A stretch of 20,979 nt of DNA from Bacteroidales bacterium. Lineage in GTDB: Bacteria > Bacteroidota > Bacteroidia > Bacteroidales > Muribaculaceae. The notes under the pieces were generated by a model. That model was given only the letters and a program-made list of their open reading frames with translations. It ran no database searches and was not told where the DNA came from. The position numbers were made by a program, and so were the translations under genes. Below are positions 8,853 to 15,627 of this stretch, piece by piece (position 1 is the first letter of the stretch; the number at the start of each line of letters is the position of its first letter). The DNA is taken from contig SFLG01000025.1 in the NCBI GenBank assembly GCA_004553485.1, forward strand, positions 1-20,979, read 5' to 3'.

Positions 8853-9130
8853 GCGATTTTAAAAGTTTTTTTCAAAAAATTTGTTTCGGAAGCCTATCGT
8901 AGGCAAAAATCGGAGTGAAATTTGGCGGCGAACGTGGCCGTCCGTTCGTCACTGTGTCGAGCAACATTCGGCTTTAAGTTAAAAAGGTGTATGGGCTAAC
9001 AAAAAACTTTGGTCCGGACGTGCTTGTTATAATTATTGTGGCTAAACTTGCACTGCCAATAAGGCGCAGCGGGGCACCACAACGCCATCCCCGCAGATAA
9101 AACATTACAAACCACTAACTTAAAACAAAA
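8853..9130. other. AT-rich divergent intergenic region
   Basis: This is the remainder of the gap between the minus-strand uptake operon and bcp. It holds A/T runs and a small perfect hairpin, GCCTA-TCG-TAGGC (8892-8904). A short frame of 67 codons on the plus strand (8715-8918) overlaps it but resembles nothing and is rich in rearranged hairpin bases. No convincing bcp promoter was found: AAACTTTG (9004-9011) is one base off the -7 box and lacks a -33 partner. Confidence 0.5.
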
Positions 9131-9589
9131 ATGATGACAGTAGGAGACAAAATGCCCGACCTGCTCGGCGTGGACGCCAACGGCAAGGAGGTGCGCCGCA
9201 GCGACTTCGCGGGAAAGAACATCATCCTCTATTTTTACCCTAAGGACAACACTCCCGGCTGCACTGCCGAGGCCTGCAGCCTGCGCGACGGATATACCGA
9301 GCTGGCCCGGCTGGGCTATCAGGTGATTGGAGTCAGCAAAGACTCGGAGGCCAGCCACGCTAAGTTTGCCGACAAATATCAGCTTCCCTTCCCCCTTATC
9401 TCGGACCCCGAGCACAAGCTGTGCGAGCTGACGGGGGTATGGCAGAAGAAGAAGATGGCGGGCCGCGAGTACATGGGCGTGGTGCGCACAACCTTCGTCA
9501 TCGACCAAGACGGCACGGTCACCCACGTCATCACCAAGGTCAACACCAAGGACGCCGCCGGCCAGCTGCTGCAGGTGCTGGAGAAATAG
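9131..9589 (+). CDS. bcp: Thioredoxin-dependent thiol peroxidase (Bcp/PrxQ)
   Basis: A 152-residue peroxiredoxin of the atypical 2-Cys BCP/PrxQ group, which reduces hydrogen peroxide and organic hydroperoxides in the cytoplasm with electrons from thioredoxin. The active site YPKDNTPGCTAEAC carries the peroxidatic Cys44 and the resolving Cys49, five residues apart as in E. coli Bcp. Thr41 and Pro42 of the PxxxTxxC motif are present, and Arg118 in VVRTTFVID fits the catalytic arginine. The length is normal for the family. Two ATG codons stand side by side (9131, 9134); the first was taken. It appears to be a single-gene unit: upstream genes run the other way and a strong terminator follows about 240 nt downstream. 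Confidence 0.97.
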   Translation: MMTVGDKMPDLLGVDANGKEVRRSDFAGKNIILYFYPKDNTPGCTAEACSLRDGYTELARLGYQVIGVSKDSEASHAKFADKYQLPFPLISDPEHKLCELTGVWQKKKMAGREYMGVVRTTFVIDQDGTVTHVITKVNTKDAAGQLLQVLEK

Positions 9590-9601
9590 ATAGTGACGGC
9601 C

Positions 9602-9639
9602 GGTCGCCGTAGGTTAGTGGCTGTTAGCCGTTGGCGACC
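9602..9639. other. Inverted repeat just after bcp
   Basis: GGTCGCC (9602-9608) and GGCGACC (9633-9639) are perfect complements and enclose a smaller perfect hairpin, GGCT-GTT-AGCC (9619-9629). The structure starts 13 nt after the bcp stop. There is no T run after it, so it is more likely a 3' stabilising fold or pause site than an intrinsic terminator. Confidence 0.4.
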
Positions 9640-9826
9640 TGCCGTTGCGAACAGCGCATTGCCTTGGGTGTTATAAAGTATGTCCGGCCCGTTTCCATTA
9701 ACGGCCCCACGGCCAGCCTCCCTAACCGGCTTGTGGCCCGCCTCCCCTACCCGGCTGGGGGCCGGTGCGTGCCCATGGGGCGGTTGCTTGGCCCCCGGGG
9801 GTGCGGGACGGGCACAAAAAAAGTTA

Positions 9827-9851
9827 CTCCCGCCCCTGGTTGGGGCGGGAG
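9827..9851. terminator. Strong intrinsic terminator, possibly bidirectional
   Basis: CTCCCGCCCC, loop TGGTT, GGGGCGGGAG is a perfect 10-bp GC-rich stem, followed on the plus strand by CTGTTTTT. It is preceded by seven A residues, which give a T run on the other strand as well. It ends the transcript that includes bcp, or a separate RNA from 9680 onward. Confidence 0.85.
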
Positions 9852-9960
9852 CTGTTTTTCGGTTTACAGGTTATTAAGGCAGGAAGGATAGATTGTTATA
9901 AGGTGCCGAAGATTGGCATAATGTATTTCTTTGTCTGCTTATCATTTACTATACAAAAAA

Positions 9961-9990
9961 ACGGGGCCTGATAAGCGGGCTCTGTTTTTC
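9961..9990 (+). terminator. Second terminator-like hairpin
   Basis: ACGGGGCC (9961-9968) pairs with GGCTCTGT (9978-9985) using six Watson-Crick pairs and two G-U pairs, with a 9-nt loop and a run of five T. A run of A precedes it. It lies about 110 nt beyond the stronger terminator, and no gene lies between the two, so it may end a small RNA or serve as backup. Confidence 0.45.
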
Positions 9991-10001
9991 GTGTGAGGTA
10001 T

Positions 10002-10324
10002 AGAAATGTGATAATGACCGGCTTGCGGTGATGAATCGATGTATGGCGAGACTGGTTATTCGTATAATTGAGAAATGTGATAGTGATTGGCGCTGTAATG
10101 ATTGGCTTGGTCTAATAACCGGTTGGATGGTCTTTTTGGACTGCTTGATTGGTTATCAGCTTAATGCGCTTGATTGGTTATCAGCTTATGGGGGTGATTG
10201 GTTATCTGTTAACTATCTTGTTTTCCGATTGCAGGAAATGTGGTTGTGACAGGTTTAATATTTTATCTTTTTTTTGGGGGGGGTCAGCCTCTGGGGCTGT
10301 ATGAAGAAATGTGATAATGATTGG
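10002..10324 (+). repeat. Four interspersed ~20-nt direct repeats (AGAAATGTGATAATGATTGG type)
   Basis: Copies lie at 10002-10021, 10071-10090, 10234-10253 (the most diverged) and 10305-10324. Copies one and two start 69 nt apart, and three and four 71 nt apart, suggesting duplication of a unit of about 70 nt. The stretch between them is AT-rich, low in complexity, and holds further ATTGGTTAT words. No convincing protein is encoded. The origin is unknown. Confidence 0.6.
10143..10206 (+). repeat. Tandem repeat, about 2.5 units of 25 bp
   Basis: A 21-nt word containing TTGATTGGTTATCAGC occurs identically at 10143-10163 and 10168-10188, a 25-nt period. A third partial copy (TGATTGGTTATC) is at 10195-10206. 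It lies inside the larger family of dispersed repeats between bcp and the CLC gene. Confidence 0.85.
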
Positions 10325-10747
10325 TTCTGTCTAACCTTTTATTTCTCTTTATCTACGATGTCTAATGTCTCTTTCGCCTGCCCTCGCCGGAGCAGCGGGG
10401 CCGCGTATGCTTTGTGACTGCTCGATTCGGCTGTGGCGCAGAAGGGTGCCGTCATTTTTGCTTTGCATTGCAAAGATACGACGACAATATTACAGCATTG
10501 TTACACCAACGATACAATATCGCAACACACCCACATCGCAAGCAACTTTAACGGTTTTAGCACCAATATTACCGCAGCGGCCATCCAAAACCCCATCACA
10601 AGCTCAATTAGACTAATCAGACCAATTAGGCCAACACCTACCCAGCTCCCGCCGGCACCAATTAGCCCAACCGCCCGCCAATACCCCGGCCTGGGGTCAA
10701 ACAATAGCGCGAGAGGGGTGTTTTAAAGAGAGTAAGACTCACACGTT
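10325..10747. other. Intergenic region without a convincing gene
   Basis: The stretch before the CLC gene shows CTTTGCA-T-TGCAAAG, a perfect palindrome at 10461-10475. This overlaps TATCTTTG on the minus strand (10478-10471), a full -7 promoter match without a -33 partner. A 67-codon minus-strand frame (10704-10501) could encode a hydrophobic peptide, but its sequence is built on repeated CTAATTGGT words and I do not call it a gene. ACCCC/GGGGT around 10682-10696 can form a small hairpin. No clear promoter for the CLC gene was found. Confidence 0.4.
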
Positions 10748-12112
10748 ATGCGTTATTCCAAGAAGACGATGAAGGCTGTGCACCACCTGCGCGGTTGGCG
10801 CCGTAAGAACATCTCGCGTTACTCGGTGATGTTCATCCTCGCCGTGGCCGTGGGCTTTGTGGCGGGCTTCTGCGCCTTTCTGCTCAAAAAGGCCATCGCA
10901 CTTGTGTCCGACCCTGCGACATCGGGGCTGTCGATGGCCCGCGAGAACTGGCAGCTGCCGGTCTTCCCGATTTTGGGCATCGTGCTGACGGGCATCTTCG
11001 TGCGCTATGTGGTGAAACTCGACATCACCAAGGGCACCAACAAAATGCTCAAACAGCTCAAGGCACACAACTATATTATCAGGGCGCGCGTGATGGTCTC
11101 GCCGATGATCGGCGCCATCCTCACCCTCGGCTTCGGCGGCTCGGCCGGCTCGGAGGGCCCTATCGCCTATACCGGCGGCGCCATCGGCAGCAACACGGCG
11201 CGCCTCTTCGGACTGCGGCCCGAGCTGCAGCGCGTGCTCCTGGGCTGCGGAGCCGCCGCCGGCATTGCCGGCATCTTCAAAAGCCCCATCGGCGGCTTCC
11301 TCTTTGCCCTGGAGGTGCTGCGCATTAGCATGACGACGTCGGCGGTGGTGGCACTGCTGACGGCATCGGTGACGGCGGGCGCCACTGCCTACGTGATGTC
11401 GGGATGCACCTTCGACATGGCCTTTGGCGACACGCACGCCTACCATTCGGAGCTGCTGCCGTGGTACTGCCTGTTAGGACTGGTGAGCGGGCTGTACGGC
11501 TACTACTATTCGCACGTCATGGACCGCATGGACCGCGGGTTCCAGCGCATAAAAAATCCCTGGATACGCAATGTCGCCGGCGGTACAATCCTGGCAGTCT
11601 GCCTGTTCGCCTTTCCGGCGCTGTACGGCGAGGGCTACGGCGTAATGGCGCGTATCCTCTCCGGCGACGTGATGTCGCTGGTCGAGGGCGGCCTCTTCCG
11701 CGACCTGGAGGGCTTATGGCTCATCGCCGGTTCGGCGGCCGCGATATGCCTCATCAAGCCCTTCGCCGCCTCGTCCACCAACAGCGCGGGCGGTGTGGCC
11801 GGCGACTTCGCCCCCACTCTCTACGCCGGCTGCATGGTTGGCGTGGTATATGCCATGCTTTTGCGCCACTGGGGTTTCGACATCCCCGTTAGCGACTTCG
11901 CCTACCTCGGGATGGGGGCCGTGATGTCCGGCGCGATACGCGCTCCGCTGATGGCGATGTTCATCGTCCTCGAGATGACCGCCACCTTCACCCTCTTCTG
12001 GCCCATGCTCATCGTCACCGCCCTGAGCTACTTCGTCGTGCGCCTCTGCACCCCCGACGACTTCTACACCCTTCGCCCCCGGCCAAAGTACTATCCGACA
12101 AGCACGGAATAA
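10748..12112 (+). CDS. CLC-family chloride channel or transporter
   Basis: A 454-residue integral membrane protein of the voltage-gated chloride channel (CLC) superfamily, with hydrophobic helices through most of its length and no C-terminal CBS domains. The helix-F signature is GSAGSEGP with the gating glutamate at Glu136. The motif KSPIGGFLFALEVL (178-191) aligns with NAPLAGILFIIEEM of E. coli ClC-ec1, and GGVAGDFAPTLYAG is the third anion-binding motif. Compared with ClC-ec1 from memory, the proton-path Glu203 corresponds to Val190, and the GSGIP motif with Ser107 is replaced by TKGTN around Lys95. The valine is typical of CLC channels rather than proton-coupled exchangers. It stands alone on its strand and converges on the dapF fusion. 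An alternative ATG seven codons downstream is possible. Confidence 0.93.
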   Translation: MRYSKKTMKAVHHLRGWRRKNISRYSVMFILAVAVGFVAGFCAFLLKKAIALVSDPATSGLSMARENWQLPVFPILGIVLTGIFVRYVVKLDITKGTNKMLKQLKAHNYIIRARVMVSPMIGAILTLGFGGSAGSEGPIAYTGGAIGSNTARLFGLRPELQRVLLGCGAAAGIAGIFKSPIGGFLFALEVLRISMTTSAVVALLTASVTAGATAYVMSGCTFDMAFGDTHAYHSELLPWYCLLGLVSGLYGYYYSHVMDRMDRGFQRIKNPWIRNVAGGTILAVCLFAFPALYGEGYGVMARILSGDVMSLVEGGLFRDLEGLWLIAGSAAAICLIKPFAASSTNSAGGVAGDFAPTLYAGCMVGVVYAMLLRHWGFDIPVSDFAYLGMGAVMSGAIRAPLMAMFIVLEMTATFTLFWPMLIVTALSYFVVRLCTPDDFYTLRPRPKYYPTSTE

Positions 12113-12168
12113 AGTATTGGCGGCTTCGCCGCAGTATTGGCAAACCTGCGGTTTGCAGTATTATGGGT
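12113..12168. repeat. Twin hairpins separated by AGTATTGG words
   Basis: In the 92-nt gap between convergent genes, AGTATTGG (12113-12120) leads into the hairpin GCGGC-TTC-GCCGC (12120-12132). A second AGTATTGG (12133-12140) leads into GCAAACC-TGC-GGTTTGC (12140-12156), and AGTATT starts again at 12157. Both stems are perfect. They could terminate or protect both converging transcripts, although T runs are lacking. The modular form resembles intergenic repetitive elements. Confidence 0.6.
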
Positions 12169-12204
12169 ATATGGTATTGGGGTGAGTGGTTTTAGGCGGG
12201 AGGG

Positions 12205-14277
12205 TCAGCAGCAGGAGGGGTAGTAGGTGCCGGAGTAGACGGTGACGGCGGGGCCGGTCATCTGCATGTGGCCGTCGGCGTCGCAGTCGATGAAGAGGTT
12301 GCCGCCGATAAGGCTCACCGTCACAGGCCATTGCGCGCGACCCGTGGCCACTGCCGCTGCCGCCGCCGCACAGGCACCGGTGCCGCAGGCCATAGTCTCG
12401 CCGGCGCCGCGTTCCCAGGCGCGCATCGACAGGTTGTGGGCGTCGTCGACACGCACAAATTCGATGTTGGCCTTCTCGGGCCAGACGGGATGGCACTCAA
12501 GAGCCGGGCCGAGGGTGCTGACGGGGTCGCCGTCGAAGGTATCGACAAAGACCACGCCGTGCGGGTTGCCCGTCGAGACGGCCGTAACGGCCACCTCGCG
12601 GCCATTCACCATTACGGGCTGCTCGAGCATCTGCGGGCCGTCGAAGAGCACCGGTATATCGGCGGGACGCATGATGGGCGCGCCCATGTCTACCTTCACC
12701 GTCTCGGTGAGGCCGTCGGTGCCGACGTGCACCTCGATGCGGCGGATACCGCTGAGCGTCTCCACCGTTATCGACGGCTTGCGCACTATCCCGTTGTCAT
12801 ATATATACTTGGCCACGCAGCGTATGCCGTTTCCGCACATCTGTGCCTCCGTGCCGTCGGCATTGAAGATGCGCATACGCACATCGGCCGTCTCGCTGGG
12901 CAAGATGGCGATTATGCCGTCGGTGTCCATGCCCGTGTGGCGTCGGCTCATCTCCACCGCCAGCTCGGACAGGTTGCCCAGCGTGCGGTGCATGCAGTCG
13001 ACATAGACAAACTTGTTGCCCAGGCCGTGCATCTTGGTGAAGGGGATGTCGTGAGGCGCCTCGGCCACGACAGTTGCGCCGGCCTTCTCGTCAAGGGCGG
13101 CGACAGCCTCGCGCAGACGGTCGAGGCCCTGCCGCAGGATACTGCGGGGGACGCCGATGTTCATACGCATAAACCCGCGTCCCGGCTCACCAAAGCTGAT
13201 GCCGTCGCTGAGGGCGATGCGACCGCGGCTCACCAACAGGTTCACCAGGCGCTCCTGGGGCAGACCCAAGGCCGAGAAGTCGAGCCAGACGGCAAACGAC
13301 GCCTCCGGGCGGTACATCTTCACCTGCGGCAGCTCGCGGGCAAGGTAGTCCTGCATAAAGTCCACGTTGGCCTGCAAGTACTCGAGGGCCTGGTCGAGCC
13401 ACTCCCCGCCGCCCTCGTAGGCCGACTGTGTGGCCACCATGGCAGCGATGGGCGGAGCGTTGAACTCGCTTGCCGTCAGCCACTTGAAGAACGGCTCACG
13501 CAGGCGCTCCGACTTCACGGCCGTCCAGGCGCTGACGATGCCGGGGATGTTGAAAGTCTTTGACGGCGAGCCAAGGGTGACCGTCACCTCGGCGGCCTCG
13601 GGCGACACCGAAGCCGTGGGGATGTGGCGGCGTCCGCCCAGCATCATGTCGCCGTAAATCTCGTCCGACACCAGCACGATGTCGTTGCGGCGGCATATCG
13701 CGGCTACGCGACGCAGCGTCTCCTCGTCCCACTGCAACCCGATGGGGTTGTGGGGATTGCAGACAAACATCATGCGGGGATGCTCGGCGGCGATAAGCTT
13801 CTCCAGCCCGTCGAAGTCCATGCGGTATACACCGTCGGCGTCCCTCACCAGCGGATTGGCGATGACACGGCGGCCATCACCCTCGATGACGGTGCGGAAC
13901 GAGTGGTAGACAGGCGGCTGTATGACCACGGCGTCGCCGGGAGCAGTAAAGAAAGTGACGCAGAGGCTAAGACCCTTCTTCAGGCCGGGCAGGAAGGTCA
14001 CCTCGGCGGGGTCCACCCCCCAGCCGTGGCGGCGCCGCTGCCATCCGGTGATGGCGGCCCAGAAGGTTGCGGGAGGCGTGGTATAGCCCAGGACGGCGTG
14101 GTTGAGGCGCTCGCGCAGGCCCTCGATGATGCACGGGGGAGCGGCGAAGTCCATATCGGCGATCCAGAAGGGTATCAGGTCGTGACGCCCGAATTTGGCG
14201 TCCATCTCCTCAAGTTTAGTAGCGCAGGTGTCGTGGCGGTCGACGACACAGTCAAAATTGTACCGTTCGATTTTCAT
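12205..14277 (-). CDS. dapF: Fusion: MalY/PatB-type PLP aminotransferase - diaminopimelate epimerase
   Basis: A 690-residue two-domain protein. Residues 1 to about 395 are a fold-type I PLP enzyme of the MalY/PatB group: WIADMDFAAPP near 38-48, CNPHNPIG (173-180), SDEIYGD (204-210), the PLP lysine Lys240 in SPSKTFNIPG, and the terminal arginine motif FMRMNIGVPR. After a linker of about 15 residues, 411-690 form a complete DapF with both catalytic cysteines, Cys481 (MCGNGIR) and Cys631 (ACGTGAC). DapF converts LL- to meso-diaminopimelate for lysine and peptidoglycan synthesis. Many Bacteroidota make LL-diaminopimelate with the aminotransferase DapL, so a fused aminotransferase may feed DapF directly; cystathionine beta-lyase activity is the alternative from the family name. 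There is no internal stop or frameshift, and both domains keep their key residues. Confidence 0.93.
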   Translation of the reverse strand: MKIERYNFDCVVDRHDTCATKLEEMDAKFGRHDLIPFWIADMDFAAPPCIIEGLRERLNHAVLGYTTPPATFWAAITGWQRRRHGWGVDPAEVTFLPGLKKGLSLCVTFFTAPGDAVVIQPPVYHSFRTVIEGDGRRVIANPLVRDADGVYRMDFDGLEKLIAAEHPRMMFVCNPHNPIGLQWDEETLRRVAAICRRNDIVLVSDEIYGDMMLGGRRHIPTASVSPEAAEVTVTLGSPSKTFNIPGIVSAWTAVKSERLREPFFKWLTASEFNAPPIAAMVATQSAYEGGGEWLDQALEYLQANVDFMQDYLARELPQVKMYRPEASFAVWLDFSALGLPQERLVNLLVSRGRIALSDGISFGEPGRGFMRMNIGVPRSILRQGLDRLREAVAALDEKAGATVVAEAPHDIPFTKMHGLGNKFVYVDCMHRTLGNLSELAVEMSRRHTGMDTDGIIAILPSETADVRMRIFNADGTEAQMCGNGIRCVAKYIYDNGIVRKPSITVETLSGIRRIEVHVGTDGLTETVKVDMGAPIMRPADIPVLFDGPQMLEQPVMVNGREVAVTAVSTGNPHGVVFVDTFDGDPVSTLGPALECHPVWPEKANIEFVRVDDAHNLSMRAWERGAGETMACGTGACAAAAAAVATGRAQWPVTVSLIGGNLFIDCDADGHMQMTGPAVTVYSGTYYPSCC

Positions 14278-14283
14278 AGGTCA

Positions 14284-14315
14284 CAAAGGTACGGCTTTTT
14301 TCGTTGACGCCCAAA
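14284..14315 (-). promoter_or_regulatory. Consensus Bacteroidota promoter for the aminotransferase-dapF fusion
   Basis: On the minus strand TTTG (14315-14312), a 20-nt spacer, then TACCTTTG (14291-14284) match the consensus in sequence and spacing. The ATG of the fusion gene begins at 14277, only six bases after the -7 box, so the transcript should start at or within a few bases of the start codon, giving a leaderless or nearly leaderless mRNA. Confidence 0.8.
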
Positions 14316-14343
14316 ATTTCGTCGACCTTCCAAAACACAGCGA

Positions 14344-14376
14344 CAGCCGCACGTCCATCGATGTAGCGTGCGGCTG
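14344..14376 (-). terminator. Terminator-like hairpin after the AEC permease
   Basis: CAGCCGCACG (14344-14353) and CGTGCGGCTG (14367-14376) form a perfect 10-bp stem with a 13-nt loop. It lies 25 nt beyond the permease stop in its direction of transcription and is followed on that strand by TCGCTGTGTTTTGG, a weak U stretch. It would separate the oxalate cluster from the fusion gene, whose promoter starts about 30 nt further on. Confidence 0.6.
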
Positions 14377-14401
14377 CCGTCAGTTTACAGATATGTATGT
14401 A

Positions 14402-15415
14402 TTAGCCAATCAGACCTATGCCTACGGTCGGGCCGTAGAACATGTGCACGGCCGCTTCGGTAATCCATATCCACAGCGGGCATGCCACCATAAAGGCGAT
14501 GATGGACACTGCCAGCGACGAGGTCGAAGTGGCGACGTACGAGTCGTACTCGTCGGCGATGATGATTCCCGAGAAGGCAGGGGGCAGAGCGCCGGCGACA
14601 ACCAGCATTGCCAGGTTCTGGGGCGACATCTTGAAGATGATACCGACAACGAGCAGCGCCAGAGGCATCATTATCAGCTTGAGTAGTACGCCAAGCACAG
14701 CCTGCCAGTTGACGTCGATTTTAATAGAGGACAGAGTCACACCGGCGGCAAATACTGCCAGCGAGGCGTTGGCGCCCTTGATGAGGTCGAAGGAGGGGCT
14801 TGCCCACTTCGGCCAGGGTATACCGGCCACAACCCAGACTACGGCAAGGATAGGAGCCCATGCCACAGGCTGTTTGAGCGCGTTGATCACCGGAACCCAG
14901 GGATTGGGCTTCTTGCCGCCGTTGCGCGCGGCGGCAGCTTCGGCGTTGCCGGCGTTCATCAGCGACAGGCCAACGGGGATACCTACGGCGTTGACCACGA
15001 TGCCGACGATGGCCACCACGAGGGCCACGTAGGCGTTGGTGCCGAAAATAGGCTCAAGGACTGCAAAGCCCAGAAAGCCGATTGTGGGCGAGCCGTTTAC
15101 AAGGGCCATGATAGCGGCGTCGGCCTGGGTGACACCCTGTTTGCGGAAACCGTACTTATAAATCCAATAGACCAGCATGAAGCAGGCCATGATTACCACC
15201 AGCGAGATGATGGTGAGTTTGAGGTCGTCGACAAGCATCTGACGGTCGGCGTCGACAATCGAGACAAAGAGGGCTGCGGGTAATGCGAAGTCAAGCACAA
15301 CCTTATTGAAGGCCTTGGCGTCTCCACCGCTGAACGCGCCCTTTTTGCCGGCGATAAAGCCCACTGACATCACCACGATAATCGGGACGATGGCGTATAA
15401 AATTACATGGAGCAT
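14402..15415 (-). CDS. AEC-family permease (YfdV-like), candidate oxalate/formate carrier
   Basis: A 337-residue inner-membrane protein of the auxin efflux carrier (AEC) family, which moves small organic anions such as malate and malonate. It has about ten hydrophobic helices in two halves, split by a polar loop (about 151-172, AGNAEAAAARNGGKKPNPW). FALPAALF (43-50) and NGSPTIGFLGF (107-117) match the conserved discontinuous-helix motifs of the family. It follows frc and oxc on the same strand, 212 nt after oxc. E. coli has the same order, frc-oxc-yfdV, and YfdV is also AEC. Import of oxalate, possibly in exchange for formate, is therefore the best guess, but is inference: no AEC specificity can be read from sequence. 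No separate promoter was recognised. Confidence 0.9.
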   Translation of the reverse strand: MLHVILYAIVPIIVVMSVGFIAGKKGAFSGGDAKAFNKVVLDFALPAALFVSIVDADRQMLVDDLKLTIISLVVIMACFMLVYWIYKYGFRKQGVTQADAAIMALVNGSPTIGFLGFAVLEPIFGTNAYVALVVAIVGIVVNAVGIPVGLSLMNAGNAEAAAARNGGKKPNPWVPVINALKQPVAWAPILAVVWVVAGIPWPKWASPSFDLIKGANASLAVFAAGVTLSSIKIDVNWQAVLGVLLKLIMMPLALLVVGIIFKMSPQNLAMLVVAGALPPAFSGIIIADEYDSYVATSTSSLAVSIIAFMVACPLWIWITEAAVHMFYGPTVGIGLIG

Positions 15416-15490
15416 ATCACTAAATTTTAGTAGTTATTAAAACAGCTGAAACGTATCGTTTCGTTATTTGGCTTAGAAAAGTAGATGGTG

Positions 15491-15536
15491 CAGAACCGGT
15501 AAAATGTAATTTGCAGAACGGTAAAACTGTAATTTG
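15491..15536. repeat. Imperfect 23-bp tandem repeat between oxc and the permease
   Basis: Two adjacent 23-nt units (15491-15513 and 15514-15536) begin CAGAAC and end TGTAATTTG. They differ by one C gained and one C lost. They directly abut the hairpin at 15541-15564. No gene lies in this 212-nt gap. Confidence 0.8.
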
Positions 15537-15540
15537 TAGC

Positions 15541-15564
15541 AGGGACGCTTTGAAAAGCGTCCCT
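15541..15564. repeat. Perfect 11-bp inverted repeat, possible attenuator or REP-like element
   Basis: AGGGACGCTTT (15541-15551) and AAAGCGTCCCT (15554-15564) are perfect complements with only two bases between, so the RNA hairpin would open a few pairs at the tip. It lies in the oxc-permease gap. On the minus strand it is not followed by a T run, so partial termination, RNA processing or oxc mRNA stabilisation are all possible. The GGGACGC...GCGTCCC type resembles intergenic repeats I recall from Bacteroidales genomes. Confidence 0.6.
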
Positions 15565-15627
15565 ACTACTATATACAGCATTTCGGGTTTGTGTGCTTTA
15601 CAACAACCTCATAGGTTAAGAAGATTA

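Noticed and set aside
8715..8918. 67-codon plus-strand frame
   Set aside because: It overlaps the predicted promoter and leader of the minus-strand operon and has no recognisable features.
8996..9526. 176-codon minus-strand frame over bcp
   Set aside because: It is antisense to bcp, whose peroxiredoxin motifs are complete.
10028..10249. 73-codon frame with repeated DWLS words
   Set aside because: The peptide repeats come from the DNA tandem repeat, and there is no start signal or similarity.
9590..10747. Possible insertion sequence or CRISPR in the long gap
   Set aside because: No transposase fragment, terminal inverted repeats, or regular spacer-repeat pattern was found; the repeats have irregular spacing.
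12268..13563. 431-codon plus-strand frame
   Set aside because: It is a shadow of the aminotransferase-dapF fusion, His/Ala/Val-rich and without domains.
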